Positions 32,126-32,764 of a DNA stretch of 32,764 nt are shown here, piece by piece. The notes under the pieces are model-generated. The model saw only the letters and a list, made by a program, of their open reading frames with translations, was not told the DNA's origin and ran no database searches. Every line of letters begins with the position of its first letter. Position 1 is the stretch's first letter. Origin of the DNA: an uncultured Geobacter sp. (GTDB taxonomy: Bacteria; Desulfobacterota; Desulfuromonadia; Geobacterales; Geobacteraceae); the NCBI GenBank assembly GCA_903925075.1, contig CAIYDQ010000119.1:1-32764 (forward strand). Reading direction: 5' to 3'. Both the position numbers and the translations under genes were made by a program.

Positions 32126-32764
32126 TTATACGTGGCCTTCGTCGATGGCTTTGCGAAGGGCGCGTCTGGTGAGCACCCTGATCATTTCGCGGCGGTACTC
32201 CGCGGACCCCCTGAGGTCGGTGATGGGACGGCACTCGGAGGCCGCCGCGTCGGCGGCTTTTTCCAGCAGCGCATCGGTGATGGTCTGGCCCCTGAGGAGG
32301 TCTTCCGCTTCCTTGGCGCGCAGGGGAACCGGCGCGACCGCTCCCATGACGATGCGGCACTCTTCCATGACGCCGTCCTTGACGGTGACCGCCACCGCCA
32401 CGCCGACCACGGCGAGGGCGCCGGATTTGCGCAGTCCGAACTTGATGTAGGTGCTGCCGGTGGCGTTGCCGTCGGGGATGATCACCTCGGAGAGGATCTC
32501 GTCGCGCTTGATCACCGTCTTGCCCGGGCCGCAGATGAACTCTTCCAGCGGCACGATGCGCTCGCCGGCGTACTGCACCACTTTCACCGAGGCATGCAAG
32601 GCGATCAGCAGCGGCGGCAGGTCGGCCAGCGGCGAGGCGTTGCAGATGTTGCCGCCGATGGTGCCGCGGTTTCTGACCTGCGGGTTCCCCATCTCGTGCG
32701 CGGCCATGGGGAGCGAGAGGTAGCGCTCCTGCAAAAGTTTGCAGGTGTAGATGTCGTTGGGCGA
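32126..32764 (-). CDS. second molybdenum hydroxylase FAD subunit, 5' end outside window
   Basis: The C-terminal 212 codons of an FAD-binding subunit; the frame runs off the right edge, so the start is not visible. RNRGTIGGNICNASPLADLPP contains the flavin-binding TIGGNI-type motif, and the C-terminal domain (LRGSAEYRREM) is that of CO-dehydrogenase flavoproteins. Unlike the HcrB-like subunit at 25297 it has no four-cysteine insert after the GGN motif. It would pass electrons to NAD or another acceptor. Confidence 0.88.
   Translation of the reverse strand, partial: SPNDIYTCKLLQERYLSLPMAAHEMGNPQVRNRGTIGGNICNASPLADLPPLLIALHASVKVVQYAGERIVPLEEFICGPGKTVIKRDEILSEVIIPDGNATGSTYIKFGLRKSGALAVVGVAVAVTVKDGVMEECRIVMGAVAPVPLRAKEAEDLLRGQTITDALLEKAADAAASECRPITDLRGSAEYRREMIRVLTRRALRKAIDEGHV

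Noticed and set aside
1-32764. CRISPR arrays, tRNA, rRNA and insertion sequences with terminal repeats
   Set aside because: No regularly spaced repeats, cloverleaf or rRNA-like sequences, or transposase with paired ends were seen by eye.

Overview
The window is GC-rich, densely coded bacterial DNA. The gene families (a selenium-dependent molybdenum hydroxylase system, a 4-hydroxybenzoyl-CoA-reductase-like enzyme, a cysteine-type formate dehydrogenase, secreted multi-rhodanese lipoproteins paired with outer-membrane beta-barrels, and a PAS-free Geobacter-style sensor kinase) point to a strictly anaerobic or respiratory Geobacter/Geomonas-like member of the Desulfobacterota. This placement is inferred from gene content, not from a marker gene.

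Layout. 1-2.2 kb: a membrane sensor histidine kinase. 2.3-3.7 kb (minus): yqeC-mocA, molybdenum-cofactor maturation genes for selenium-dependent hydroxylases. 3.9-7.8 kb (plus): a tightly overlapping three-gene formate dehydrogenase unit (flavin/[2Fe-2S] subunit, catalytic Mo/W subunit with Cys at the Sec position, two-cluster ferredoxin-like subunit). 7.8-12.9 kb: two family-2 glycosyltransferases, a GT-C-like membrane glycosyltransferase, a secreted protein of unknown function and a two-domain periplasmic rhodanese. 13-20.1 kb (minus): two paralogous modules, each a large multi-rhodanese lipoprotein gene followed by an outer-membrane beta-barrel gene; the second module also carries a one-domain rhodanese lipoprotein. 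20.1-22.1 kb: a repeat-bearing intergenic region, a LysR-type regulator, and a divergent small Cys-containing protein. 22.1-26.3 kb (plus): a molybdenum hydroxylase operon with the iron-sulfur insert typical of 4-hydroxybenzoyl-CoA reductase. 26.4-27.4 kb: an Rpn/PD-(D/E)XK nuclease-type protein. 27.5-32.8 kb (minus): a second molybdenum hydroxylase operon (FAD subunit cut by the window edge, 2Fe-2S subunit, Mo subunit), a strong terminator, then xdhC-yqeB.

How it may fit together. Three molybdo-enzymes and four maturation factors (YqeC, MocA, XdhC, YqeB) lie in one neighbourhood. YqeB and YqeC are markers of hydroxylases that carry a labile selenium atom. Between them lie 13 exported rhodanese domains in four proteins plus two paralogous barrels. 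This rhodanese-plus-barrel pairing resembles ExtH/ExtI of Geobacter sulfurreducens, where the barrel has been linked to selenite/tellurite reduction.

The most notable signal is regulatory. A 15-bp dyad of the form CGATAG-N3-CTATCG, more or less degenerate, sits 18-19 nt upstream of a TTTGACT -35 region at three places: in front of both rhodanese/barrel modules and between the LysR gene and its divergent neighbour. This geometry (dyad centred near -62/-63) is what a LysR-type activator would use, so the LysR protein probably controls both modules and the small protein. A role in uptake or handling of sulfur or selenium oxyanions is a hypothesis.
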